DNA of 64,000 nt from Nocardia jejuensis NBRC 103114 (GTDB taxonomy: Bacteria; Actinomycetota; Actinomycetes; Mycobacteriales; Mycobacteriaceae). A program made the translations under genes and the position numbers. The number at the start of each line of letters is the position of its first letter. The first letter of the stretch is position 1. The notes below the pieces were generated by a model, which saw only the letters and a program-made list of their open reading frames with translations, had not been told where the DNA came from and made no database searches. The stretch lies in the NCBI RefSeq assembly GCF_001613145.1, contig NZ_BDBU01000011.1:49206-113205 (forward strand), read 5' to 3'. This document shows, in pieces, positions 1-7,836 of this stretch.

Positions 1-472
1 ACCGCCCCGGCCAGGGCACCCAGGCGCTGTCCTTGATCGACGAGGCCGGGCGCAGGCCCGGCAGGCCCGCCACCACCTCGGCCAGCGTGTCGACCATCTC
101 CCCCGACGACTTCACCGCTCCTGTGCCTTTCGCTGCCGCACCGGCCCGGGACTTCACCCCGGCCGTGGGTTTCGCCGAGCCCCCGGACGACGCGACCCGC
201 GCGGGCTTCGCAGTGTTCCCCGGCTTCTCTGTGTTGCCTGGCTTCGCGGTGGTCCCGGACTTCGCGGTGGTCCCGGGCTTCGCTGTGGTCCCGGGCTTCG
301 CTGTGGTCCCGGGCTTCGCGGTAGTCCCGGGCTTCGCTGTGGTCCCGGACTTCGCTGCGTTCCCGGACTTCACGGCATCCGCGGTCTTCGCCGCACCCCC
401 GGACCTGTCGATCTCCGCGAGTTTCTCGGGCGACGCCGCATCCGCGGGCCGCACTGTCTCTCCGGGCTTCAT
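1..472 (-). CDS. Lysine-rich hexapeptide-repeat protein of the sigma/Asp23 operon (3' end cut by window)
   Basis: The start ATG at 472-470 overlaps the stop of the Asp23 gene upstream (ATGA), so this is the fourth gene of the sigma-factor operon. The C-terminus lies beyond base 1. After about 35 residues the protein enters a run of about nine or ten 6-residue units of the form A-K-(P/S)-G-(N/T)-T (DNA about 200-375, 18-bp period), then a less repetitive stretch with another hydrophobic segment near the window edge. The repeat part is basic and predicted disordered, like Lys-Ala-Pro tails of histone-H1-like or HupB proteins. No catalytic motif, signal peptide or clear membrane span is visible in the part seen. 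A nucleic-acid or cell-wall-polymer binding role is only a guess. Confidence 0.7.
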   Translation of the reverse strand, partial: MKPGETVRPADAASPEKLAEIDRSGGAAKTADAVKSGNAAKSGTTAKPGTTAKPGTTAKPGTTAKPGTTAKSGTTAKPGNTEKPGNTAKPARVASSGGSAKPTAGVKSRAGAAAKGTGAVKSSGEMVDTLAEVVAGLPGLRPASSIKDSAWVPWPGR

Positions 473-849
473 CGCGCCTCCGGTTCGATATCCACGATCG
501 TCACCGACACCTCGCCGACTGTGACGCCGGTCTGTTCGCGCACGACCCGCACCACGGCGTGTTGCACGGCGGTCCCGACGACTCCGACATGGCGTTCGGG
601 ACCGATCGACACATCGACGTGCACGCCAAGCCCGCCGTCCGGATCGCGACGAACCCGGGCGCCGTGCACCGAGGCGGCCTCGAATCCGGTCCACAGTTGC
701 CTTCCGGCCCGGGTGAGTTCGCCGACCAGTCCGCGCAGGCCCACCTCGACCCGGGACACGCCGGGCACCGCCGCGGCCGCGTGCACGGCGACGGCCGCGA
801 CCACCTCGTCCGCGACGATGAGTTCGGACCTGGACTTTCGCGCGGTCAT
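469..849 (-). CDS. Asp23/Gls24-family envelope stress protein
   Basis: A 126-residue protein whose start ATG (849-847) overlaps the previous stop as ATGA. It has the Asp23/Gls24 pattern: an N-terminal segment ending in V-A-A-V-A-V-H-A-A, a G-V-S-R-V-E-V turn, and a C-terminal beta-rich half (V-H-V-D-V-S-I, V-V-G-T-A-V-Q, V-T-V-G-E-V-S-V-T-I-V-D-I). No membrane span or signal peptide is present, so it should be cytosolic. In Firmicutes Asp23 is a membrane-associated alkaline-stress protein; in actinomycetes the function is not known. Its place directly after a sigma gene and an Asp23-bearing anti-sigma-like gene suggests a role in the same signalling operon. Confidence 0.8.
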   Translation of the reverse strand: MTARKSRSELIVADEVVAAVAVHAAAAVPGVSRVEVGLRGLVGELTRAGRQLWTGFEAASVHGARVRRDPDGGLGVHVDVSIGPERHVGVVGTAVQHAVVRVVREQTGVTVGEVSVTIVDIEPEAR

Positions 850-1424
850 CGGACTCCGTCCTGATAGACGTCCACGATGGAGATGTCCAGGCGCCCGACC
901 AGCAGCGCGGCCCGCGCGGACGCCGCCGCGGTGACCCGTTCGCGCACCAGCGGCACGAGCCCCTGCACACCCTGACTGTCGACCCGCACCGCGATGGTCA
1001 TCGAAATATGAACGACGGTTTCCCCGTCCGGCCCGACGCCGACCTTGCGCAGTCGGCACCGCCGGGCCCGCACTCCATCCACGCTGTCGGCGGCGAACCG
1101 CAGCACCACCGCGACGGCCTGCTCGCTCACCCCGACCGCACCCGCGTGCGGGGTGGCCAGGCTCAGGGTCGCCCCGCGCCGCACCTCCGAGCGCACCGCG
1201 AACATGATGCGGCCGAACAGGTCCGGGGGCGCCGGATCGGGTTCGTCGATCAACTCCTGGGTCACCGCGCGCAGCGCGAACAGGCTTTCCCGGGCGGTGC
1301 GGCAGTGGGTGCAGCTCGCCTCGTGCGCGTCGGCCGAACCGTTCTGCACCGCCTCCAACCGGTCCCAGACTCGTTCGAGGCCGCGCCCGCAGGGCAGTTC
1401 GTAGTCCTGTTCGGTCTCTGTCAC
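846..1424 (-). CDS. Anti-sigma-like zinc-finger protein fused to an Asp23-like domain
   Basis: 192 residues. The GTG start at 1424-1422 overlaps the sigma-factor stop (GTGA), which indicates translational coupling. The first 50 residues carry an early Cys and an H-E-A-S-C-T-H-C motif (H-x3-C-x2-C), the arrangement of zinc-containing anti-sigma (ZAS) domains. The remaining part repeats the Asp23 beta pattern of the next gene (V-V-H-I-S-M-T-I-A-V-R-V, L-D-I-S-I-V-D-V). There is no transmembrane helix, unlike classical membrane anti-sigma factors. Inference: it binds and restrains the adjacent ECF sigma factor, with the Asp23 part as an interaction or sensing module. An upstream in-frame extension to 1748 lies inside the sigma gene and is a shadow. 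Confidence 0.75.
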   Translation of the reverse strand: MTETEQDYELPCGRGLERVWDRLEAVQNGSADAHEASCTHCRTARESLFALRAVTQELIDEPDPAPPDLFGRIMFAVRSEVRRGATLSLATPHAGAVGVSEQAVAVVLRFAADSVDGVRARRCRLRKVGVGPDGETVVHISMTIAVRVDSQGVQGLVPLVRERVTAAASARAALLVGRLDISIVDVYQDGVR

Positions 1425-1987
1425 CGCCACGGTTTCATCACCTCTGCCAGTTGCGCTCGGGCCCGCGCGATCCGACCGCGAACAGCGGTGGGGTTCGTGC
1501 CGACGATCTCGCCGATCTCCTCGTAGGAGCGGCCGTGTACCTCGCGCAGCAGCCAGCAGGCGCGCTGTTCGGGGGTCAGTTCCTGCAGTGCCGCGGTCAG
1601 GGCCTCGAGCTGGCTGTTGACCTGGGCGGCATGTTCGGGTCGGGTGTCGGTGCGCGGGGATTCGGTGCTGTCGGGGTCGACGTCGGCCGGGATCTGGCGC
1701 GCCCGCAACACGTTCAGGCAGCGGTTGGTGGTCATGCGATAGAGCCACCCCGCGAAAGCGTTGTCGTCCTGGAGTTGGCCGATTCGCCGCCAGGCGGTCA
1801 GGAACGCCTCCTGCACGATGTCCTCGGCTTCGCTGCGGTCCGCCACCATGCGTGAGGCCAGGCGGAACATCGCGCCCTGATAGCGCAGGACTAGCTGCTC
1901 GTATGCCCGGACGTCTCCGTCCCGCACGCGATCGACCAGGGTGGCATCATCCAGCTCCACCGAAGCTGCCCCATCGGACACTTTCAC
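1421..1987 (-). CDS. ECF-type RNA polymerase sigma factor
   Basis: 188 residues, GTG start preceded by a strong GAGGAGGT ribosome-binding site. Region sigma-2 spans roughly residues 28-95 (conserved E-D-I-V-Q-E-A-F and a W-L-Y-R segment) and region sigma-4 roughly 128-182, with the H-T-H core R-S-Y-E-E-I-G-E-I-V-G. No extra C-terminal domain is present, so it is a minimal ECF (sigma-70 group 4) factor. It heads the four-gene minus-strand operon with the zinc-finger/Asp23 gene immediately after it, the usual sigma/anti-sigma order. The intergenic region to the divergent CsbD gene is about 160 bp; no clear ECF-type promoter was found there. Confidence 0.9.
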   Translation of the reverse strand: MKVSDGAASVELDDATLVDRVRDGDVRAYEQLVLRYQGAMFRLASRMVADRSEAEDIVQEAFLTAWRRIGQLQDDNAFAGWLYRMTTNRCLNVLRARQIPADVDPDSTESPRTDTRPEHAAQVNSQLEALTAALQELTPEQRACWLLREVHGRSYEEIGEIVGTNPTAVRGRIARARAQLAEVMKPWR

Positions 1988-2149
1988 AACACCTCCTCAC
2001 CGCTACACACTGCAAGACATCGGTCAGCGGGAATCGTCACGAAGAAGTATGCGTGATCGTTGTCTCACAAATAGCTGAGTGACGATTAGGCTTGCCGGTG
2101 CGTCTGAAACAGGCACGACCACGATCGCCCCATCGATACGGAGGTTCGG

Positions 2150-2359
2150 ATGTCTCTCAACGACAAGATCGACAACAAGGCCCAGGAACTCGGCGGCAAG
2201 GCCAAGGAGGCGGCCGGCAATGTGACGGGTGACGAGGACATGCGCGCCGAGGGCAAGGCCGATCAGATCGAAGCCGGCTTCGAGAAGGCCGTCGACGAGG
2301 TGAAGGACACCGTCAACGGAGCCGTGCAGGCCGTCAAGGACAAATTCGGCAAGAAGTAG
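2150..2359 (+). CDS. CsbD family stress-response protein
   Basis: 69 residues, lysine/alanine/glutamate-rich and amphipathic, starting with the family pattern D-K-I-D-N-K-A-Q-E-L-G-G-K-A-K-E and containing the conserved G-N-V-T-G-D. An ACGGAGGTT ribosome-binding site precedes the ATG. CsbD proteins are small general-stress proteins (SigB-dependent in Bacillus) of unknown mechanism. It is divergent from the ECF sigma operon and the first of three CsbD paralogues in this window. Unlike the other two, no GTTT...GGGTA promoter is visible upstream. Confidence 0.88.
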   Translation: MSLNDKIDNKAQELGGKAKEAAGNVTGDEDMRAEGKADQIEAGFEKAVDEVKDTVNGAVQAVKDKFGKK

Positions 2360-2378
2360 CCGTCGGCATCAACGCGAC

Positions 2379-2415
2379 ATGTCCCGGTGCCACCTGTTCG
2401 GTGGTACCGGGACAT
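2379..2415. terminator. Bidirectional hairpin terminator between convergent CsbD and EthD genes
   Basis: A 16-bp stem with one G/T-type mismatch closes a 5-nt loop (TGTTC). It lies 20 nt after the CsbD stop and 60 nt after the end of the convergent EthD gene. There is no long T-run. Confidence 0.7.
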
Positions 2416-2474
2416 TCGCGGTTCAAGGGTCTTCGACCGGCGACGCCCGGCGGTACGGCCCGGCGGCGGTGAGG

Positions 2475-3143
2475 TCAGACCAGCGGGTAGACGTACCGGC
2501 TCGTCGGGATCAGATCCAGATCCAGGTGCGCGCCGAACGACACGACGCTCTCCATCATTCGTGTGACCCGGCGCTGCAACTCCGCGTCGTCGCCGCCACT
2601 GCCGTAGAAGGCGTGCGGGCTGGTCATGGCGGCCATCGGGAAGAGCTCCTCGACCAGGGCATCGACCCGCTTGCCACCGGTGATCGGCTCACGCACGGTG
2701 TTCTGCACGTAGCCGAAGGTGTCCTGGGTTTCGATGGCGACCGTGGTGTGCAGGTCGTGCCAGCGATGCAGCCATTCCTCCCGGGTCAGATCCGCCGGAA
2801 TACGCAGCAGCGCGATATTGGCCAGCGCCTCGGTGCGCACCCCGCTCGCCACCGGAGGCGGCACGATGGGCGTGCGCTCGTCCACGATCCAGCCGTCGAT
2901 CTCGTCGGTGATCGGCGTCAGCGCGTCGGTGACGGAGGCGTGATCGCCCTCGGTCCGGACGCTGAGGATGGCCGCGATCGGCTCGTCATAGGTGGTATGG
3001 CGCATCTGCGAGGCCGCGACGTGCGCATCGCGCACGTTCACCTGCAGCTCGGTCGCTCCGATATCTGCCAGCCGCTGCCGCAGTTCGGCCCCGTGCAGTC
3101 GCTCGTCCAGACCATCGCCCCAGAGGGCGTACATCAGCTTCAT
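2475..3143 (-). CDS. EthD-domain-containing protein
   Basis: 222 residues, cytosolic, two alpha-beta-barrel-like halves. The second half (residues about 105-215) has the EthD/dimeric ferredoxin-like pattern W-L-H-R-W-H-D-L-H followed by Y-V-Q-N, and the first half begins M-K-L-M-Y-A-L-W-G like a degenerate EthD repeat. EthD proteins act in ether or polyketide-type degradation and often of unknown substrate. It stands alone, convergent to CsbD, and 150 bp downstream of the PIM operon on the same strand. The substrate cannot be predicted. Confidence 0.75.
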   Translation of the reverse strand: MKLMYALWGDGLDERLHGAELRQRLADIGATELQVNVRDAHVAASQMRHTTYDEPIAAILSVRTEGDHASVTDALTPITDEIDGWIVDERTPIVPPPVASGVRTEALANIALLRIPADLTREEWLHRWHDLHTTVAIETQDTFGYVQNTVREPITGGKRVDALVEELFPMAAMTSPHAFYGSGGDDAELQRRVTRMMESVVSFGAHLDLDLIPTSRYVYPLV

Positions 3144-3271
3144 ACCCGAAGTCCTTGCCGCAGATCGTCATTGATCGGCTCACCGTAGCGTCAAGATCGC
3201 GCACCGACACCGATTCCACCGGGACTGTCCCGCCCACTGGACGAACGACCATCCAGGACCGGGAGATTCGG

Positions 3272-3289
3272 GCACCCGGCGCCGGGTGC
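3272..3289 (-). terminator. GC-rich perfect palindrome after the PIM operon
   Basis: An 18-bp perfect palindrome (GCACCC-GGCGCC-GGGTGC) begins 8 nt beyond the Nudix stop codon. It can fold into a short GC stem and is a likely intrinsic terminator for the operon, although no T-run follows. Confidence 0.45.
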
Positions 3290-3296
3290 GAGAACC

Positions 3297-4343
3297 TCAG
3301 CGAATCGAGCGGACCTCGGGGTCGGTGCCGGACTCGACGGCCTTGATCGCCTCGGGCAGCAGCTGGTCGAGGTGATACGGGTAGACCGTCTCGCCGGACT
3401 GATCCAGTTCGACGATATCGGCGGGCGTGCACCATTTGTCGCCGGTGATGGATCGGCGTTCGACGAAGGTGAGGTTCGCGGGCTTCGGCGCGAAATTGTC
3501 CACGCGCAGGACGAAGAACAGTTCCTCGGAGCGAATGAGCTCGCCGTTGAAGGGGAACACCGCCACGCGCCGCCACAGCGGTCCGCACAGCTGCGCGGGA
3601 TCGACCGTGTGGCCGGTCTCCTCGTGCAGTTCGCGCACCGCGGCATCGCGCAGCGCTTCGCCCGGATCCACGCCGCCGCCGATGGTGAACCAGAATTCGA
3701 CGTCGGGGACCTTCGGGTCGTGCCCGCGCAGCAGCAGCACGCGATCGTCCCGATCCAGCAGCACGATCCGGGCCGAGGTGCGCACGGTGTCGACCTCCAG
3801 ACCCGTGGAGGCCGCGGGCGTCACCCGTTCGGAGATCTCGAAGTAGGTCGGCAGCGGCGCGGTGCCGCCGAGGTGCAGCACCCGCACCGCACGCCGGGTC
3901 CGCAGGGCGAGGGTGTCGCGGACGGCGTCGTTGTGGAAGCGCCGGGCGATCAGCACCCGGGCCTCGGCATCGGCCAGCTCGGCGACCAGCTGCGGCGGCA
4001 GTGCGGAGATCTCGACCGCGGAAAGCGCTGCGGCGAGCTGATTCTCGACCGTTTCGCGATCCTGCCAGTCCGCGCGTTCCGCGCGATCGGCCAGGGTGAT
4101 CAGACGGCGGGACTGACCGACCTGCTCGGGGGCGGTGTGCAGCCGGGCCAGCAGTGCCGCGATCGTGCGGGCCACCACCGCGCGGCGCGCCAGGGCCGCG
4201 TCCAGCGCGAGCCGGGCCTGATCACTGCGCACGTGCAGGCGGTCCAGGCGATTGGCCGTGGTGTACGCCCACACGCCGAGCGTGATGATCAGCGCGGCGA
4301 CGAGCGCGAGAACCAGAATGGTGGTCGCGGAGAAGGTGATCAT
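3297..4343 (-). CDS. Membrane-anchored Nudix hydrolase (Rv2609c-like)
   Basis: 348 residues. An N-terminal hydrophobic segment (about 7-27) anchors the protein; residues 30-155 are helical and resemble the LemA-type coiled region; a Nudix domain covers about 188-335. The Nudix box is intact at 223-245 (G-x5-E-x7-R-E-x2-E-E-T-G). The start ATG overlaps the pimA stop (ATGA). The size, fusion and position after pimA match the conserved mycobacterial gene Rv2609c. Substrate unknown; its constant linkage to phosphatidylinositol mannoside genes suggests a nucleotide-linked lipid or CDP/GDP product. Confidence 0.88.
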   Translation of the reverse strand: MITFSATTILVLALVAALIITLGVWAYTTANRLDRLHVRSDQARLALDAALARRAVVARTIAALLARLHTAPEQVGQSRRLITLADRAERADWQDRETVENQLAAALSAVEISALPPQLVAELADAEARVLIARRFHNDAVRDTLALRTRRAVRVLHLGGTAPLPTYFEISERVTPAASTGLEVDTVRTSARIVLLDRDDRVLLLRGHDPKVPDVEFWFTIGGGVDPGEALRDAAVRELHEETGHTVDPAQLCGPLWRRVAVFPFNGELIRSEELFFVLRVDNFAPKPANLTFVERRSITGDKWCTPADIVELDQSGETVYPYHLDQLLPEAIKAVESGTDPEVRSIR

Positions 4344-5464
4344 CCGGCGGTCCTGACCGGAACGCCGCCGACGGTGACGGTTTCGTACACGCGCAGGATC
4401 TGCTCGGCCACCACCGGCCAGTCGTACTCTCCGACAACCTGATTGGCCGTGCGGACGAATTCCTCGCGGCGCTCGGTGTCCTCGAGCATGCCCGCGAGGG
4501 CCTCGCCCAGCCGCTCGGAATCCCCCACCGGGACCAGCATTCCGGCGGTGCCGTCGCGCAGCACGCGCCGGAAGGCGTCCAGATCGCTTGCCACCACCGC
4601 GGTTCCGGCGGCCATCGCTTCCACGAGCACGATGCCGAAGCTCTCCCCGCCGATGTTCGGTGCGCAGTACACGTCGGCGCTGCGCATGGCCGAGGCCTTC
4701 TCCGCATCGGTGACCTGGCCGAGAAAGCGCAGGTGCCCGGCATTCTCGCCCGCCTCACGGCGAAGGCGGTCCTCGTCGCCGCGGCCCACGATGAGCACCT
4801 CGACGTCCGGATGACGGCGCACCAGCTCCGGCAGCGCACCCAGCAGCACGTCCATGCCCTTGCGCGGTTCGTCGAAGCGGCCCAGGAACAGCACCGACCT
4901 GCCGGGGCGCGGATATCCCCGCAGCAGTGGGGCATGCGCGAAGGCGGGCACGTCCACACCGTTGGGAATCTCGACCGCGTCGCCGCCGAGCGCCTCGACC
5001 TGCCAGCGCCGGGCCAGTTCGCTCACCGCGATCCGCCCGCTGATCTTCTCGTGATAGGGGCGCAGCACACCCTGAAAAGTACTGAGCACCAAGGACTTCG
5101 TGGTGGACGTGTGGAAGGTCGCCACGATCGGGCCCTCCGCGATCTTCAACGCCAGCATCGACAGGCTCGGCGCGTTCGGCTCGTGGATGTGCAGCACGTC
5201 GAAATCGTTGTCCGCGATCCAGCGCCGGATCCGGGTATAGGCGGTGGGGCCGAAGGACAGTCGCGCCACCGAACCGTTGTAGGGGATCGCCACCGCCTTG
5301 CCCGCGGAGACCACGAAGTCCGGCAGCGGGGTGTCCTCGGCGGCGGGGGCGAGCACGCTCACCCGGTGCCCGCGTTCGATCAGCACCTGCGCGAGCTCCA
5401 CGACATGCGACTGCACGCCGCCCGGAACATCGAACGAATACGGGCAGACCATGCCGATTCTCAT
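4340..5464 (-). CDS. pimA: Phosphatidyl-myo-inositol mannosyltransferase
   Basis: 374 residues, GT-B fold, family GT4. It transfers mannose from GDP-mannose to the 2-position of phosphatidyl-myo-inositol, the first step of PIM synthesis at the inner face of the plasma membrane. The N-terminal G-G-V-Q-S-H loop, His118 in F-H-T-S-T, Arg196 and Lys202 (G-R-F-D-E-P-R-K-G) and Glu274 (G-G-E-S-F-G) fall at the same numbers as the catalytic and GDP-binding residues of Mycobacterium smegmatis PimA. Start ATG overlaps the patA stop by 4 nt. The order pgsA-patA-pimA-Nudix is that of mycobacteria. Confidence 0.96.
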   Translation of the reverse strand: MRIGMVCPYSFDVPGGVQSHVVELAQVLIERGHRVSVLAPAAEDTPLPDFVVSAGKAVAIPYNGSVARLSFGPTAYTRIRRWIADNDFDVLHIHEPNAPSLSMLALKIAEGPIVATFHTSTTKSLVLSTFQGVLRPYHEKISGRIAVSELARRWQVEALGGDAVEIPNGVDVPAFAHAPLLRGYPRPGRSVLFLGRFDEPRKGMDVLLGALPELVRRHPDVEVLIVGRGDEDRLRREAGENAGHLRFLGQVTDAEKASAMRSADVYCAPNIGGESFGIVLVEAMAAGTAVVASDLDAFRRVLRDGTAGMLVPVGDSERLGEALAGMLEDTERREEFVRTANQVVGEYDWPVVAEQILRVYETVTVGGVPVRTAG

Positions 5465-6471
5465 AGCGTGCCGTCTCCCCCGCGCCCCTGCGAACCGATG
5501 TCTGTCACCGGATCCCCGTACCCCAGTGCTCGCTGCGCCGCGGCGATCCGCTCCAACCGCGCCGGCGAGAGGTCACTTTCCCACATGGGCTGCAGCATGT
5601 GCCAGTCCGCGGGATGCGCGGCGATGTTGGCGGCGAACCGATCCGCCAGCGCCTGGGTGGCGGGCTGCACGCCGACCGAGACGTCGATGTCCTCGTACAC
5701 CTGCATGCCCCAGCGTTCGCGGCCCTGCTCGTCGACCTCGAACCAGCAGTGCACGGGCATCAGCGCCGCGCCCGAGTCGATGGCCAGCTTGATCGGACCG
5801 GCGGGCAACCAGGTCCGCTCGCCGAACATGGTGACCGGCACGCCCTTACCGGTGATGTCGCGCTCCCCCATCAGACACACGACCTTGTTCTGCCGCAACC
5901 GTTCCGCGAGCAGACCGAAGGGCGGCTGCTCACCGCCGGTCAGCGGGAACACCTCGAAGCCCAGGCTCTCGCGGAACTCCACGAAGCGCTCGAAGAGCGA
6001 TTCGGGCTCGAGCCGCTCGGCGACCGTGGAGAAGGTGCCGTGATGCTGCACCAGAAACGTCCCGGCCATATCCCAGTTGCCCGAGTGCGGCAGCACGAAC
6101 ACCGCGCCGTTCCCGCGTTCGAGCACCGTGTCCAGATGTTCGATGCCGTTGACCCACAGCTGCTTTCCCAGCGCCACGTGATCCATGGTCGGCAGCCGGA
6201 ACGCTTCGCGCCAGTAGCGGGCGTACGAGCGGATGCTCGCGCGGATCAGTTCGTCGGGCACCTGCTCGGGTGTCGTACCCAGCACTCGGGAGAGGTTGCG
6301 GCGCAACTGATTCGGCTTACCCCGGCGGGACGCGCGATTCATCCTGCGGGCCGCGACGTCCGCTCCCGCGTCGAACAGTCGCCGGGCCGCGCCCTCGGGC
6401 AGTGTGCGCACGAGCGCCCACCCTGCCGCGTAGGCCTTGTCGGTCATCGCGGATCTGAAGTCGGTACTCAC
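5461..6471 (-). CDS. patA: Phosphatidylinositol mannoside acyltransferase
   Basis: Membrane-associated acyltransferase that acylates the 6-position of the PimA-added mannose with palmitoyl-CoA. The HX4D motif is intact (H-S-G-N-W-D, His129 and Asp134) and the catalytic Glu lies 74 residues later in M-G-E-R-D, the same spacing as His126-Glu200 in the M. smegmatis enzyme. The GTG start at 6471 is chosen because it overlaps the pgsA stop (GTGA) and has GGAGGA nine bases upstream; the ATG at 6447 has no such site. 336 residues against about 305-316 in mycobacteria. Confidence 0.94.
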   Translation of the reverse strand: MSTDFRSAMTDKAYAAGWALVRTLPEGAARRLFDAGADVAARRMNRASRRGKPNQLRRNLSRVLGTTPEQVPDELIRASIRSYARYWREAFRLPTMDHVALGKQLWVNGIEHLDTVLERGNGAVFVLPHSGNWDMAGTFLVQHHGTFSTVAERLEPESLFERFVEFRESLGFEVFPLTGGEQPPFGLLAERLRQNKVVCLMGERDITGKGVPVTMFGERTWLPAGPIKLAIDSGAALMPVHCWFEVDEQGRERWGMQVYEDIDVSVGVQPATQALADRFAANIAAHPADWHMLQPMWESDLSPARLERIAAAQRALGYGDPVTDIGSQGRGGDGTL

Positions 6472-7139
6472 CGCTGCGGTTCCTCCGGAGCCTTCGCCAC
6501 GGGGGCGATGATGTCGCGCGCGCCGGGTGAACTGCGCACGGCCAGCACACGCTGGAACACGGTGATGGTGCTCAATACCGCCAGCACGTAGATGGCCACG
6601 TACACCGCGTAGGTGAGCCATTCGATCTCGAAATAGCCGCCGATGCCGGTGAAACCGGCGCCGACGAGCCCGATGACCAGCCGGTCGGGTCGTTCGATGA
6701 TGCCGCCGTCCGCCGACAGGCCGCTGGCTTCCGCGCGCGCCTTGGCGTACGAGATGACCTGCGAGGTCACCAGCACCACCAGCGTCGCGGCGAACAGATG
6801 CCCCGAATGCGCGTGGTAGACCGCCCACCAGGCCAGACCGCCGAAGATCGCGCCGTCCGCGACCCGGTCGCAGGTGGCGTCCAGCACCGCACCGTATTTC
6901 GTGCCGCCGCCGCGCGCGCGGGCCATCGCGCCGTCCAGCATGTCGAACATGACGAAGAGCCAGATCACCATCGTTCCCCAGAACAGGTGATCGGTGGGGA
7001 ACAGCGTCACCGCCGCGGCGATCGAGGCGGTGGTGCCGATGAGCGTCATCGCGTTCGGGGTGAGCCCCGTGCTCACCAGTGCTTTGCCCAGTGGCGCAGT
7101 CGCTTTGGCGAACGTCTCGCGACCGAAGAAGCTCAGCAC
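6468..7139 (-). CDS. pgsA: Phosphatidylinositol (phosphate) synthase, CDP-alcohol phosphatidyltransferase
   Basis: 223 residues with about six membrane spans. It joins CDP-diacylglycerol to inositol-1-phosphate, providing the PI lipid used by PimA. The CDP-alcohol phosphatidyltransferase signature is complete: Asp66, Asp69, Gly70, Arg/Ala stretch, Gly83, Asp87, Asp91 (D-x2-D-G-x2-A-R-x8-G-x3-D-x3-D). GTG start with an AAGGAAAG-like site. The gene sits between the HIT gene and patA, as pgsA1 (Rv2612c) does in Mycobacterium. Confidence 0.94.
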   Translation of the reverse strand: MLSFFGRETFAKATAPLGKALVSTGLTPNAMTLIGTTASIAAAVTLFPTDHLFWGTMVIWLFVMFDMLDGAMARARGGGTKYGAVLDATCDRVADGAIFGGLAWWAVYHAHSGHLFAATLVVLVTSQVISYAKARAEASGLSADGGIIERPDRLVIGLVGAGFTGIGGYFEIEWLTYAVYVAIYVLAVLSTITVFQRVLAVRSSPGARDIIAPVAKAPEEPQR

Positions 7140-7221
7140 GCTAGTCGCTTTCCTTCCATGATTTGCGGGGCACCCGCACCCGGTCGGCTACGGCGAGCCG
7201 GGCTGCGCAAGTGTGGCTCAC

Positions 7222-7836
7222 CTACGCCTCCTTCCATGCCCCCGCCAGCAGAGCTCGGGTTTCCCGCAGCAGCTGCGGCATCACCTTCACCCCACCGACC
7301 ACGGTGATGAAGTTCGCGTCCCCGCTCCAGCGGGGCACGATGTGCTGATGCAGATGGTCGGCGAGCGAACCGCCCGCCACGCCACCGAGATTGAGGCCGA
7401 CATTGAAGCCCTCGGGCCGCGAGACCTGCTTCATCACCCGGATGGCCTGCTGGGTGAAGGCCATCAGCTCGGTGCTCTCCTCGAGCGTGAGGTCCTCCAG
7501 GTTCGCGACGCGGCGGTAGGGCACCACCATCATGTGGCCGGGGTTGTACGGGTACAGGTTCAGCACCGCGTACACCCACTGCCCGCGCGCGAGCACCAGC
7601 CCGTCCTCGTCCGACATCTGCGGGATGTCGGTGAAGGGATGGCCGGTCTTCTTCGGCGCATCCTCCTGCGGCACTTCACGATCGGCCGTCGCCCCGACGA
7701 TGTAGGACATCCGGTAGGGGGTCCAGAGCCGCTGCAGGCGATCGGGTTCCCCCGCGCCGCAATCGATGATCTGCCCGGCCGAATCCTGTTGCCCGGCAGT
7801 CTCTTCGGCAATACCCCCCGGCCCCTGACCACTCAT
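7222..7836 (-). CDS. HIT-domain nucleotide hydrolase/phosphorylase (Rv2613c-like)
   Basis: 204 residues. The HIT triad is present as H-L-H-Q-H (161-165), with the upstream N-P-G-H-M-M-V-V-P-Y segment typical of Fhit/GalT-like enzymes. The M. tuberculosis counterpart at this position, Rv2613c, is a diadenosine tetraphosphate phosphorylase; same activity is inferred. The N-terminal ~40 residues are low-complexity. The start ATG has AAGGAG seven bases upstream and overlaps the stop of a 25-codon ORF. It is followed by pgsA after an 82-bp gap. Confidence 0.9.
   Translation of the reverse strand: MSGQGPGGIAEETAGQQDSAGQIIDCGAGEPDRLQRLWTPYRMSYIVGATADREVPQEDAPKKTGHPFTDIPQMSDEDGLVLARGQWVYAVLNLYPYNPGHMMVVPYRRVANLEDLTLEESTELMAFTQQAIRVMKQVSRPEGFNVGLNLGGVAGGSLADHLHQHIVPRWSGDANFITVVGGVKVMPQLLRETRALLAGAWKEA

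Noticed and set aside
33..524. Plus-strand ORF with G-F-A-V-V-P repeats
   Set aside because: It is the complement of the lysine-rich repeat gene; the minus frame has coupled starts and an operon context.
1988..2149. ECF-type autoregulated promoter between sigma and CsbD
   Set aside because: A GGGAAT element is followed by CGTT at a spacing of about 23 bp, too long for a normal ECF promoter.
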